Below, piece after piece: positions 11,485 to 22,825 of a stretch of DNA of 64,000 nt. The notes under the pieces were generated by a model. It made no database searches. It worked only from the letters and a program-made list of their open reading frames with translations, and was not told where the DNA came from. Source of the DNA: Odobenus rosmarus divergens (taxonomy: Eukaryota > Chordata > Mammalia > Carnivora > Odobenidae); assembly GCF_000321225.1 (NCBI RefSeq), contig NW_004450481.1, positions 3,148,881-3,212,880 on the forward strand, in the 5' to 3' direction. Numbering within the stretch: the stretch's first letter is position 1; each line of letters starts with the position of its first letter. Made by a program: the position numbers and the translations under genes.

Positions 11485-11614
11485 GGGGGGTTGGCCCGGC
11501 CGGGGGAGCGGGCCCACGCGTCCGACTCCGCGGGGGAGGAGGCGCCGTGGGAGAACTGCGTCCTGGGAGGGAGACCACCCCCGTGTCACGCGGGAGGGGT
11601 GAGCTTGCGAGGTC

Positions 11615-11740
11615 TCGCCTTTGTGCTCACCGGGACCCCTCCCGTTTTACAGAAGGGGAAGCTGAGGCCGAGAGAAGGCGCCCCAAGGCCACCCTACAAG
11701 CCAGAACCAGGACTCCGGGCCACTAGGCTTTCTACCTTTC
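11615..11740 (-). repeat. MIR fragment, antisense
   Basis: 'cgttttacagaaggggaag' then 'ctgaggccgagagaaggcg' and 'aagccagaaccaggactcc' follow the reverse-complement MIR order. It sits at the CpG island shoulder upstream of TMEM158. Confidence 0.6.
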
Positions 11741-12329
11741 CACGGTAGAAATCTCACATCTCAAATCTGCAGAGTTTGTTTTTTAATACACCTCCGACAC
11801 AAGAGACCCACTCGGTATTCCTCTCAGGGCAAGCGGCACCCTGAGGAAAATGCCAAGAACTCTACGGAGTTTTGGACGGAGATGGGCTGGTGGGGCTGGT
11901 GGGAACGGGAGCCTCCAGGGGTCCCGATGGGAAGTTTCACTCCCAGGAAACCGCTCCTCCGCAGCTTTTGTCTGTAGAAGCCCTGTCAAGGGCTTCATCG
12001 CCGTTAGGATAGCAGGTTGGGGGAGGTCTGTCAAGAATAAGGAGCCACGATCGGATTTATATTTTTAAAAAACACTTTCCTAGTAATTTGGCCTCTAACA
12101 CTTGGGGCGGGGGGAGGTCACCGAGGCCCTCTAAGGGAATGTTCCTGTGGTTTGAAGCCATTGTGTTCCGTGAGCACCAGCTATTCCTGAATCTGAGACG
12201 GAAGGGGTGGAGGGCCATGCAAGAAGCAGCCAACAAAATGGCCCTCACAGAGGTAAGTTTCCTGATCTGAGCTACACTGCTAGGCATTGTGGCTGATTAC
12301 GTTTCTGGAAGCTTTGTCCGTTATTTCTA

Positions 12330-12500
12330 ACAATGAGTAAAACCAGGTGGAGAAAGATGTGAGCACAGCCTCACAATCTCCCAACGTACCTGGCCTCTTT
12401 TGAGCTGGGCAAGTCATTGTTTTGACTTGGCCTTGGTTTCCCCATCTGAACAGTGGGGGTCAGTGGTACCTGTCTAGGAGGGGTGCTGTGATAAATACGC
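12330..12500 (+). repeat. MIR fragment
   Basis: 'gagctgggcaagtcattg' followed by 'ccttggtttccccatctgaa' and 'gtgctgtgataaatacg', the sense MIR order. Confidence 0.7.
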
Positions 12501-12509
12501 CCAACCCAG

Positions 12510-12530
12510 TGTCTGTCTGTCTGTCTGTCC
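12510..12530. repeat. (TGTC)n microsatellite
   Basis: Five TGTC units. Confidence 0.9.
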
Positions 12531-13395
12531 ACAGAAGTGCTCACGTGGTGGTGGCTGCTATGATGTGCTTACTATGGGTCCGGCCAGAAGTGGCTGTCTG
12601 GAGTGGTCCTTGCTTTCTATAGAAATGGTTAGTTTCCCGGAAGGGATGGGACTCCCCTTTTGTTTATGCCTTTTCTGCTGGGAAGTGGTGCTCTCAGAAA
12701 GAATAGCGTGCCTTTTCATGCTTTTATTAAACATGACTCTTCCTTCAAGCCTTTGTGTGTCAGGAGCAGAATCTGTTGACGGCAAGTAGAGGGACTGAGC
12801 AGTGTGGCTAGTTATCAGCCCAAGAACGTCAGGTCATCTAAGGGCTGAGCAAGGCCCAGCCTTCAAGGGGTGCATTCCAAGCCTGGCCACTGTGTACAGC
12901 AGTGGGTGACACTGTCTAGGGTTTCAGCCACAGGTGGGGGCTTCCTGGCTTTGTCTGGGCAGCAGGGAAGGCAGCAAGAGAGGGAGCAGACAAAGATCTA
13001 TTTGGGGGGGTGCCAAGTAGTTTGCTGCAAAGTTGTACCACCATAGCCCCGTGTCCTGGCAACCCGCCTTCTGCCCACTTTTCCAGCACGTGCCACGGAC
13101 TCTGAAACCTCACCCTCGTTCAGAGGGACAATTAAGCATGTGTTTTCTAGATTGATTTGCTGTCCTTTTGGACAATTGGAATTTGGGAAGAAAAGATAAA
13201 AATTGAGTTATTTTCCGTCCTGTTTGCTGCTGGGTTACCAGCAACAAGAAAAGTACCTAGCACAGAGGAGAGGCTCAGAACTAGTGGCATCTCAGTGTAC
13301 AGAGGTTGGGCTCCTCCTTTTAACAGAAGTTAAGAGAGTATATTAGGTGCAAGTCTGTTTTATCTTGAGAAAAATTTTCAGTTGAGCTTCTTTAT
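12531..13395. other. Unique intergenic sequence
   Basis: No gene or repeat recognised. Includes a G run at 13003-13010. Confidence 0.4.
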
Positions 13396-13410
13396 AAAGA
13401 TGCATGTTTT

Positions 13411-13593
13411 GGGGTGCCTGGGTGGCTCAGTCGGTTAAGTGTCTGACTCTTGATTTCAGCTCAGGTCATGATCTCGGGGTCGTCAGATCGAGCCCCGAGT
13501 CAGGCCCCACACTCAGTGCATCTCCCTCTGCTCTTCCTCCCCCCTTCCCCCCTCCCCCGCACTCTCTCTTTCTCAAATAAATTTTTTTCTAAA
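13411..13593 (+). mobile_element. Older Can-SINE subtype with 15-bp target duplication
   Basis: Head GGGGTGCCTGGGTGGCTCAG, then the older 'gtctgactcttgatttcagc' version of the tRNA-related region, a C/T-rich stretch and AAATAAATTTTTTT tail. Flanked by the exact direct repeat aaagatgcatgtttt at 13396-13410 and 13594-13608. Confidence 0.96.
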
Positions 13594-13786
13594 AAAGATG
13601 CATGTTTTATAAACACATATGAACATGTTATAACATAAAATATGGCTGATATTCTGTGCCATGCTCTTTTCCATATTTGAAATTCGCTCAGTTGATTTGT
13701 TCTTAATTTCTCTGAAGGTTCCATCCTTGAATATTTGTTTTCTAAGAGGTGAAAATTGTTTTGGAAACTGAGTCCAAAAGGCTGTC

Positions 13787-14001
13787 TTTTTTTTTTTTTT
13801 TAAGATTCCATTTATTTATTTGACAGAGGGAGACACAGCGAGAGAGGGAACACAAGCAGGGGGAGTGGGAGAGGCAGAAGCAGGCTTCCCGCGGAGCAGG
13901 GAGCCCGATGTGGGGCTCGATGCGGGGCTCGATCCCGGGACGCTGGGATCATGACCCGAGCCGAAGGCAGACACTTAACTACTGAGCCACCCAGGCGCCC
14001 C
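13787..14001 (-). mobile_element. Can-SINE with internal 12-bp tandem duplication
   Basis: Poly-T, AAGATTCCATTTATTTATTTGACAG, body and GAGCCACCCAGGCGCCCC. The segment 'gatgtggggctc' is followed directly by 'gatgcggggctc'. Flanks 'caaaaggctgtctt' and 'acaaagtgctgtctt' form an imperfect target duplication. Confidence 0.95.
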
Positions 14002-14195
14002 CACAAAGTGCTGTCTTACACACGCAATGATCTCCTTCCCCCAGTCCTTCAGTTCAGTTCACAAAATCCTGCTGTGATCATTCAGGATAAACAACATAGG
14101 ACACTGAAGTTTGGGATAATTTTTTTTTTAACAGAGGGATACGTTGTTGGACTTACACACCTAATTCATGATCAGCTATACAGTATTTTTATATG

Positions 14196-14275
14196 AGATA
14201 ATATGGGTTTGTACCGTATGTGATAATGTGGGTTTGTAACATATATAAATAATAATATGGGTTTGCAACATTAAA
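14196..14275. repeat. Three-copy AT-rich minisatellite
   Basis: Three adjacent diverged units of about 25-30 bases sharing ATAAT(A/G)TGGGTTTG(T/C)AAC/ACC, at about 14196, 14221 and 14248. Confidence 0.65.
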
Positions 14276-14740
14276 TAAGGAAAAATTTCATCTGTATGTT
14301 TTATCTTCACAGAATAATAAAAGTTACGTATCTAAAAACACTAAAAACATATATGTTATAAACTTACTCATATATTACATTACAACCACATTATATGAAG
14401 GTTGGGAAACAGTGAGGAAACAATGATACTCCCAGTTACCTGCTCTCTTTAATATTCTGGATCTGTGTCATCCTTTTTTCCACTTTGCATATTCTCTAAA
14501 ATGTGCAACTATTACTTCTGGGGAAAAAAAAGATAATTATACTAAAGCCTCACCCCCCTTTGCAACTGTTACGGCTTTGCACTCTTCCCTTCAGCCCCCA
14601 GCAGGGGACCCGGAAGGCCAGCCAGGGGCATGGGGTGCGCAACACGCCGTTGCTGACTGAGCAAGCTGGCTGGTTGAGAGTGCTGCCTGAGCTACAGGCA
14701 GAGTCCTGCTCCTGTGCTGTGTGTGGTCCCCCCACCCGCC
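14276..14740. other. Intergenic sequence, AT-rich then GC-rich
   Basis: AT-rich low-complexity to about 14.5 kb, then unique GC-rich sequence; no gene recognised. Confidence 0.4.
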
Positions 14741-14749
14741 CTCGGATCC

Positions 14750-15215
14750 ACCTCCTACCACTTGCCCTTCCCCTCGCCGGCTCTGTTCCAGGCACACTGG
14801 CTTCCTTGCTGTTCTTGGAACACGCGGAGCAAACTCCACTTTTGAGCCAAACTCAAGGCCTTTGCCCCTGCTGTTTCCTCTGCCCCGGACACTGTTCTTT
14901 CTGACATTACCTTTGTTTGCTCCTGTGTCTCCCTCAGCTCTCTGCTGCAAAGGCAGCTCCCCAGGGAGGCCCTTCCTGACCACTCCTGTAAAACAGTACC
15001 CAACGCCCCTGTCCCCGTCACTACCTTCCCGTGCACCGCTCCGCACATCTTCCTAGTACTCACAGTCTGCTGACATGCTGTCCATCTTTCTTCGTTGTTT
15101 AATGTCTCTTTATTGGGATGCCTACCTCCCCCAAAGCAGGGCTTTATCTATTTTGTTCCGCAGAACAGTATGGGGCACATAGTAGATGCTCAGTAATGGT
15201 TGACAAATGAGTGAA
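14750..15215 (+). mobile_element. L2 LINE 3' end
   Basis: Follows the L2 3' order: 'aaggcctttgcccctgctgt', 'cctctgccccggacactgtt', 'aggcccttcctgaccactcc', 'cagggctttatctattttgt', ending 'cacatagtagatgctcagtaa' and 'aatgagtgaat'. Confidence 0.85.
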
Positions 15216-16470
15216 TTCAAAAGACTGTGGGTCCAGCCAGCAGGCTGTGGGCGGGGTTTAGGGAGTTGAGAGGGACAGAGCCTCACCGATGTCCCAGCAA
15301 CAGGACTGCTGTGTCCCTACCAGCCTGCGCACCTGCCCCTGCACAGGGCTGAGGCCCCACCGGGGAACCACCTGGCTGGGCCGAGTCTGGTGTGGAAGGT
15401 TGAGCCGATCTCACAAGCCCTGCTGCTGGGCACAAGCCAAGGGGCACTTGGCAGTGCAAACTGAATTACTAGCAACATTCCAGATGAGCCCAGCTCTTCC
15501 TTCTATAGATGTATAAGGGAGAAAGGCAAATGAGGCTCCTTCCCTTTCCCCCAGTCCTGTAATTTTTAGAAGACAAATGGAAGACTTTCAGACATCTCTG
15601 TTTTGTTCCTAAAATCCAGACAGCGAGTTTTTCTACATGGACTGTATTGGTAGAAAACAAGCATTGAGGGCTTCAAAGAAAATAATTAGCAATGATGCAT
15701 GTAATTTCATTCTCTTCATTTCCGACGCCCCTCCCTGGCGTCAGCTAATTTTTCCTGCATACCGCCTGTGAAGTAAGACTTAACAAAAAGATCTCTTTGG
15801 GTTATTTGAATTCCTTTCATCCCATGGCCTCAGAGTGCTGCAGGTACAGTAACTCGTGAGTCCTCTCCTATTATGTGGGTGGAATTAAGATATTATTCCC
15901 ACACGTTGTAGACTGAGAAATAAGCAAGAACCACAAAAGAATTGTAAAAATAGGACAGAGAAGAGAAAGGCTTGGAAACAAGTGGCTCAGCCACATCAGA
16001 GTCACTGGTGAAGGTCGGTGTGTGGCAGGGGCCGGGGTGGGGGGTGCCTCACAAGGGAATGGTGGAAGAATACTATTCATGCCTGCGTCCCTGAGAAATC
16101 CCATTCCTCGGATGGGACACTTGAGGACCGGTCGCAGGAACAGCTGAAGCCCCAGTGTTCGCAGATGAGATCCTTAACCATCCTGTGCCCTCTGCTTGCG
16201 TGAGCCTTCGTGATCTTTCTAGGTGCCTCAGCCAGATCTCCAGGGCGTGGACATTTAATCTTCCTGACCGCTGTGGTCAGCAGGGAGATCTGTCTCCGCA
16301 GAACCCCAGCAACAATTACAGCCCGTGCAATTCATTTGGCAATTAATCCCAGGCTGTCTGGGGACACGGCTGCTGTTGCCGGCTTCAAGCTGTTAGTTGG
16401 ACTTAATTCTGTCTGGTGCATTCTTTGTTTGCTTGTGGGCACCCCGGGCTCAGGGTGGGCAGGGCCACTG
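15216..16470. other. Unique sequence with possible conserved non-coding segments
   Basis: No gene or transposable element recognised. Two AT-rich stretches with homeodomain/POU-like words stand out: 15679-15780 (ATAATTAGCAATGATGCATG) and 16300-16420 (CAACAATTACAGCC, GGCAATTAATCCC). They are candidate conserved elements only by appearance. Confidence 0.35.
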
Positions 16471-16484
16471 CTGGTATTTCTTTT

Positions 16485-16525
16485 TTTTTTTTTTTAAGAT
16501 TTTATTTACTTATTTGACACAGATT

Positions 16526-16559
<34 letters not shown>

Positions 16560-16700
16560 AGTGGGGGAAACCGCAGAGGGAGAGGGAGAAGCAGACTCCC
16601 CACCGAGCAGAGAGCCCGATGCGGGGCTCGATACCAGGACCTTGGGAACATGACCTGAGCCGAAGGCAGACACTCAACCGACTGAGCCACCCAGGCACCC
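16485..16700 (-). mobile_element. Can-SINE with 14-bp target duplication
   Basis: Poly-T, AAGATTTTATTTACTTATTTGAC, a long (GA)n run (16527-16559), body, and GAGCCACCCAGGCACCC. Exact flanking repeat ctggtatttctttt at 16471-16484 and 16701-16714. Confidence 0.97.
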
Positions 16701-16964
16701 CTGGTATTTCTTTTCTATCCAGAGACCCGAGCATCATGCTGGGTTTCTGGGAAGATTTCAGCAAGGACTTGCGGAGGGACGAGGGAGCCTTCTGTTATGG
16801 AAAGATGGAGTGTCTAAAAGAGACCCAGCAGGACGAAAATGGTGCCCGTGTGGTACGTGCGTGAAAGGATTTGAAGGGCGAAAGGAGTGCCTGCTGAGCG
16901 CTCGAGCACCTCCTGGGCTTGGCCTGACATTGGCACCTTCACCAGATGGCATTTGTCCCCTAAC

Positions 16965-17136
16965 AGACACTGTGTGCCAGGCGCTGTGTCAAGCACTTGA
17001 AATTCATCCTCACCACAGTCCCCTGAGGAAGAGATTACTATGGCCATTTTACACATGAGGTAAACTGAGTCTCCGAGGGATTCAGTCACTTGTACAGAGT
17101 CACACAGTGGTGGAACAAGATTTGAACTTTGACCAT
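16965..17136 (-). repeat. MIR, antisense, interrupted by a SINE
   Basis: 'tgtgccaggcgctgtgtcaa', 'cattttacacatgaggtaaa', 'gagtcacacagtggtggaac' and 'aagatttgaactttgacc' follow antisense MIR order. A short Can-SINE is inserted at its 3' side (17146-17247). Confidence 0.8.
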
Positions 17137-17145
17137 CTCATTCTT

Positions 17146-17247
17146 TTTTTTTTTTCTTAAGTAAACTCGACACCTAATGTGGGATTTGAACTCATGACCC
17201 CGAGATCAAGAGTCACATGCTCTAGCAACTGAGCCAGCCAGGCAACC
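17146..17247 (-). mobile_element. Short, old tRNA-only Can-SINE
   Basis: Poly-T, 'cttaagtaaactcgacacct', 'gatttgaactcatgaccccg', 'agatcaagagtcacatgctc', GAGCCAGCCAGGCAACC. It lacks the CT-rich body of the longer copies. Target duplication ctcattctt at 17137-17145 and 17248-17256. The same subtype recurs at 31183 and 59438. Confidence 0.88.
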
Positions 17248-18403
17248 CTCATTCTTAATCACAGCCCTGCTCAATGGCCCCCGCCGTCACCAACAACCTT
17301 GTGAGTTGGAGGATATCGTTCTGTTTTACTGATGAGGAAGCAGGTGTGGGATGGCTGGGCCGCTAGCAAAGCCGGCTCATCTGCATCTCTTCAGCCTTCC
17401 AAGTACATCTACCCTGCATTCAGTCCCAACTCATAAATCCCACCGACACCGAAAATGCTAGAGGATGTTTCTTCAATCCAGTGCATCCTTAATGACGAAG
17501 CACTGGATTCCGGTTCTCCAAATGCATTGCTCAGCCTCCAGGGCCACCAGGGTGCCTGGTATGGGGCAGGTGCCATGAACCTGGGATTCGGCAGGGACCG
17601 CTTGGCTGGGCAGACATCCAGCCTGGGGCTCCTGAGGTAACCCGAGAGCCTCTGGGTTTGACCTTGATGGATTTTTAAATAATGTATTTATCAATGACTC
17701 AGAGAGATATTCAAGAGAAAGATAAAGAAGACTGGGGATATCGACGAAACCACACTGATGGGGACAGCAGAGTAGTTTCTGTGAAACACGTCCAGGGTCA
17801 GCGTCTGTCAGACCACCCTGACACTATCTTCAGAAAACATTTTTTGGTAATAAAAGTAATTTTTTTTGGTGGGGGGTGGGAAAAGACAACCCTTAAAGCA
17901 AGTGATATTTTGTGGTTCTTTTATCCACCTTCTAAAAAATTAGAGTGCCATTTAGCAGTTCGAATTGTAAATTCTGAGGATTTCAGCATGGAAAACCTGG
18001 GGGACAGAGCAGGGTCATCAGAGCAAAGGCTACTGGATGTTCCCCATCAGCCACTAACGAGCATCACACAAATTTACTTCATGCTGCTTCTAAACACAAC
18101 CAGACACTTCAAATAAAATAATTGGCGTTCCATTTCCAGAGGTAGGGAGGAGATGGAGGAAGCAGGAGCCCATTTTGAGAGAGCCAGGCACATTGGAACA
18201 CATTTATCAAAGACTCGCATGCCTTCTAACCACACGCATCCCACTCGGCTCACGCGTGCTTGGGGACATCTGTCATTTGCCTGGGTACGCTCAGTCATGC
18301 AGGTGTCTTGCCTGGCATTCCCTTCGCGTTAAGGTGGCCTATCTTCTTGGTCTATCCGTTCTTTTTCTACTAATGTCTCCAGGTTTTTTATTTGAGAGAG
18401 CTA

Positions 18404-18565
18404 TGGCTATGAACATGGCCTTGGGAGCCGCACAGACCTGGATTGGATGCACTACTTGACACTGCTGTGGCTCAGTTTTCTTGTCTGTGAAATGGGCCTA
18501 ATAACTGTGCTACTGTGCAGGTTAAAGGAAGTCATCGTTGTAGAACAATCAGTTCAGGGCCTGTG
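18404..18565 (+). repeat. MIR
   Basis: 'gggagccgcacagacctgga', 'gctcagttttcttgtctgtg', 'aaatgggcctaataactgtg', in sense MIR order. Confidence 0.8.
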
Positions 18566-18789
18566 CAGGATAAGTATGTTTCTGGTTTACTTCCAGAAAC
18601 GTGGGAATGGGGCTCCTCCTCTGCTCTTCCACTACTATGAAAATTGGTATATTTTGCGCCTGCAGGGATTCATCACTATGCGTGGGAAATACAGAGAGAG
18701 GGTCAGGTCCTGATTGAAAAGAAGGGGAACTTCTGTCTATACAGACCCATCCCTAGCAATCAAGCAAACCTGCAATCCCATGACCATGA

Positions 18790-18905
18790 GGATTGGAAAG
18801 CATCCCGGAGGCCACCTAGTCCAAATTCATCATAGATGGGGAAACTGAGGCCAGAGAGGGGTGCTGGCCTTGCACAAACTGGCCGCAAAACCAGGGCTGG
18901 AAGCC
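18790..18905 (-). repeat. MIR/MER-like antisense fragment
   Basis: 'gatggggaaactgaggccag' and 'gccgcaaaaccagggctgga' are antisense MIR-like; the 5' part ('ggccacctagtccaaattc') is of a different, unplaced old repeat. Confidence 0.45.
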
Positions 18906-20289
18906 AAGCCTCTTGGCCGACTGGGCCTCGGATGTGGCACCTCTCTCTCGAAGTATGGTCCTTTGCAATGCTTTAACAGTCACACTTTAAAAATGAGGGC
19001 CGGTTGCAAAGTGAGAGCAGAAAGACTTTCTAATTTACTTAGCGAAGAGGAGGAAAATGATGGGCTTGATAATTGCTGGAGTCGCACCTCTAACTCTATT
19101 TACAGGGTGGAGGATTGATTGCAGGGGCTGAGAGTGTCGGCTCGCTCGGCAGGCTTCCGTGCTGATGCAATTAAGCCTTGCTCCTTCCAGCTCTGCCTAG
19201 GACCTGGGTCAGGCCCCATGAGACCCGGGTGTGAGCTGGAAGCCCAGGCTGGACCTACTCCAGCCTCGAGTCCTGAAGAAGTCCACGGGCGTAGGCAAGA
19301 ACTTGGAGCCTGTGGTCCAAGCAAGGCCAGGGGGGGCCACTGGGTCATGCTTTCTGGTACCTGGGCTGCTGGCCAGACTCCTGCAGTCCCCTCACATGGT
19401 ATCAGAACCCCCATGTCACTACCTGCCTAAAGTTGGGTGGCCCCCAGGACTCCCAGAGCTGGCTGTGCTCTGTCCTCACCACCCAGACCGGCTCCCTGGA
19501 TGGCAGTCACCATCTTGATTGTGTCTGGGTTTGCTCTGCGCTTTGCACTTCGGTGACGTGGGCTGTGACCCTCTCCATGGAAAACCCCAGTGCTACCCTG
19601 GAGCCAGGCCTCTTTTCCCAGCCCTGTGCACCCTAGCCAAGCATGGCTCAGCCCCTCTGGTTTCATTGCTTATGAGAGCAAAAAACTGGAAACCAAACCA
19701 GTTGCCCCCAAATAAGGGGATGGTTATGGAAATGCAGAAAGCTTGACCCCTGTAAAAGACTGTGCGGCCATGACAATTCTTTCTACGGAGTCTCTGCTTA
19801 GCATGGTGTCAAGACCACCAGGCTGAACTGAGCCCCTCTCATGGTGTCCAAGGTGTTTAGAACTCCCGAGTGCTTATGGTCGTTTGTATGATTGTTACCA
19901 ACACTTTGTGCAGTTTGCGGGGAGGTCGCACTGCATAGGGCTTGTGATTCCGTGGACAGCCCCTCAATATACTCCCCGTTATGGGGGCCCTTACTCTTGC
20001 CTTTTCCCACGTGGCACCCAGCCCACTGTCTTCACTCTTCCCCTCTAGATGTCCTCAGGGAACCTCAAAATCCCTTTCCTTCTGTCATGAAGAGCAATCC
20101 GGTTCTTTCCCGGCTCCTCGCCTCGCCCTCCGGTTCATCTTGGGACTCCCTCGACTACAGCCATGCAGGTAACCAGACCCGTTCCTCTTTGTAAGGCAGC
20201 TGAGCCCTGGTTTTTGCCACTGGATTGTGTCCTTGAGCTTCCCTACCTCCGCCACAAATGGCTCCCCAGATCTTAACTGAACCAGAGTC

Positions 20290-20432
20290 TCCTGGAAGGC
20301 GCCACCCTAGCACTTCTGATTCAGCAAGGTGGGGGTGGGACCTGACAATCCGCATCTCTGACAAGATCCCAGGTGATTTCTGGATGATGTTGATGCCACT
20401 GGTCCGGAAGCACACTCAGAACCACTAGCTTG
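20290..20432 (+). mobile_element. MER5A-type fragment
   Basis: 'cttctgattcagcaaggtgg', 'acaatccgcatctctgacaa', 'gatgttgatgccactggtcc', ending 'cactcagaaccacta'. The 3' half of a MER5A copy. Confidence 0.7.
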
Positions 20433-22327
20433 GGCCATTTCCGAATTTCTTCTGAACACATGAAAAGACTCTTCCTGAGAGGAATTTTGGTGAAAAATGT
20501 TTTCAGCATCTTGTCACACATTATTCTATCATTACTGGAGGTAGAAAAAGTTACATAAAAATGTTTATGCCTGGGGCATCGGCTTCCCACTTTCTCCAGA
20601 GAAGCAGAGAAGGGGATCCTAGACCACCCATCAGCTGGGTTTGCTGAACTAAAGATGGGGGCCCGTGGCTTGCACAGATGATTTCCAGCAACCAACCAGG
20701 GCAACTCCCATGGTTTCGGGCCAGAGGAGGTGCCAGCACTGGGAGCCACATTGGGGGCAGGGCTGAGCCAACGGGGGCTGGAGTCCAGGGCCCCAGAAGC
20801 CAGATCAAGGATCATCAACACACTGGCAGCTGTAATCAGATACCACTGTGCCAAGGGCATGTCAGAGATGGCCAAGGGCACGGCTGACCTAGCTGTCCCT
20901 GCCCCCAGGGCCCTCGCTCTCTGTTGGGGGTGGGGGAGGCCGAACCAGCATGTGCAAATATGAAGACCTCAGACTAATGGTGTCACTGGTGGGAAAGCCA
21001 CAGTGGTGGAGAAGCTTCAGGGGACCTGGTTCTAGTCCCAGCCCCGACATTCCCTGATGAGGCTTTGATCTTGAGCACGTCTGGGCACCTTCCTCAGTCC
21101 TGTGGTGTCTCATTGGAGAAACAAGGGGCCGGCACCCGAGGATGTCCTCTGCTCCATAAGACCCCACGGCCAAATGGGTCTTTAGGGCCTGGCATGCCAG
21201 TTCTCCATTAGGCTTGTGTTCTTTTTGGGGGTGGGGACAGAAGGCCAGCTCGGACATTGTGAGGACTTGGGCCAGTCAGGACACACTGTGTTTTGCAGCC
21301 TCCTTGGGTTGTGAGAGGTGGTCAGACTGTGAGAGACCCAGTGCCCTGTCTTGGCCCCAAGTGGAAGCAGGATGTTGGGGAGCACAGGTGTGGAGATGGT
21401 TGGCATACTTGACTTCCAGATGTCGGCGGTGCCCTGTACAGCTGGACCTCATTTGGCCCCAGCAGCTGTATAGGAGATCTGAAGGCACGGGGAGAAAAAG
21501 CATCAATCAACAGCTCTGGCTCGCTCTCTCTGGACTTGGCCCTGACTGCTCAAAATAGGTGTGGATTGTGAAGAGAAGGGGGAGGGGATGGAGGACAGGC
21601 TAGGAGTCTGCGCAGGAGCATGGCTCCCGGAGTCAGCCGGGGGACTTGGCCTTGCCTGCTGCGGCACTGGAGGGGTTGGGGGTCATTCATGTAGTTTCTC
21701 CACATTCTATAGTGAGACTGGTCCCAGGACTTACATGGTCTCACCTGCCAATGGGAACTCCTGGTGGCTGCACCAGCCTCAGGCAGGGCCCCTTCTCAGG
21801 CCAGATAGGGCCACCCCTATGACTTTGGGGCAGCCCCAGACTTGGGATTTTTTCCCCTTTCTCCTTTGCTCTGTCTCTCCTTCTGGAGCCTTGGGATTCT
21901 CCTGGCCCCAGCTAGCTGAGCACTTCACACCCCATTGAAAAGTCACTGCAATAATTACCAGATCATTAACAGGGGATTTTTGAAAAGGCACTTCAAAGCA
22001 TCTCTCCCAGAATTGCTCAGACAGGTGTAAAAGTCTATCTGGGCAGAGAGCAGCCAGTTTAAAAGGATGTTGGGGACCGAAGGGTAGGTGTTAATTAAAC
22101 TGGGCTGAGCAGCGGCAAGGAGAGGGTCACCTTCCCATCTGAGCACGGTAACAACCAGGCGGTGGTGAGGGGGGCCTGAAAGTTTTGGATAAAACCCAAA
22201 ACGTCCAGACTTCGTTGCTCCTCTTGTACTTTATTAAAGAATTTGACCAAAATCCGAGCTTTTCTTTAGAATGCATGCTACCTGTGTTGGCAAGGTTCAT
22301 ATATCATAAATAAAAATAAACCTTCCT

Positions 22328-22375
22328 GCGCCACAGGCTTAATGATTAATTTTACTAATTAAGGTTAATGAACAT
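22328..22375. promoter_or_regulatory. Candidate homeodomain-site cluster
   Basis: Four TAAT cores at 22340-22343, 22347-22350, 22356-22359 and 22366-22369 within 30 bases, including the palindrome-like CTAATTAAGG. Located in non-repetitive sequence upstream of TMEM158. A regulatory role is inference from motif density only. Confidence 0.3.
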
Positions 22376-22639
22376 CAAATGCCTAAGTGGCTGGGGGTAG
22401 GGTGCACAGATCCGCCCTCCTTGTGTCAAAAGCCCTACGGGACGGAAGAGAACAAATAAATGGTTAGGAATACCCACCTAGGCTACTCACTTTACTGAAA
22501 GCTTAACCCCGCTCTTGCATCATGACAAACCCGAAGATGGTTTGGGTGGGTATACAGCCCTTCCCCACCCGGGAACCTTGTTTTCAGAGATCCTTGCCCC
22601 CTTACAACTGATCTCTGGTCAGCAATATGCTCAAGTGCA

Positions 22640-22825
22640 GAGCTTAATGGTCTAAGTCAGGGAGTTTCATTTCTGGCTGCCTACCGGAATCCTAGTGACA
22701 CAGATGTCAGACTCACCCAAGGCATATGGAACCAGAATCTCCGGGGCTGAAGACCTGGCATCCATATTTTTAAGCAGCTAATCAAGCTGATGGCTGCACA
22801 ACGTTTTGAGTTCCGGTGTTTGGGA
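22640..22825 (+). mobile_element. MER5/Charlie-type hAT fragment
   Basis: 'ctgcctaccggaatcctagt', 'ggaaccagaatctccggggc', 'catatttttaagcagctaat', ending 'gttttgagttccgg' are diverged MER5-like words in order. Confidence 0.5.

Larger units (their letters stand above)
9780..11745. promoter_or_regulatory. CpG island covering TMEM158
   Basis: Base composition rises sharply to very GC-rich with abundant CG dinucleotides from about 9.78 kb, stays so through the whole TMEM158 coding exon and on both sides of the assembly gap, and decays after about 11.6 kb. The upstream (higher-coordinate) edge is where the minus-strand TMEM158 promoter must lie, partly inside the gap. Long open frames on the plus strand here are a by-product of GC richness. 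Confidence 0.85.

Noticed and set aside
10079..11578. 499-codon minus frame running through the N gap into TMEM158
   Set aside because: The upstream part is made of N and GC-rich shadow sequence; the protein matches TMEM158 only from the ATG at 10966.
9786..11748. Several 200-400 codon plus-strand frames in the CpG island
   Set aside because: They are the antisense of TMEM158 or cross the N run; composition, not selection, keeps them open.
17535..17560. CTCF-like word (gccaccagggtgcctg); a similar one lies near 14594 (ccccagcaggggaccc)
   Set aside because: Each departs from the core motif at two or three informative positions; not supportable by eye.
20321..20881. 186-codon minus frame
   Set aside because: It overlaps a MER5A fragment and has no recognisable family signature.
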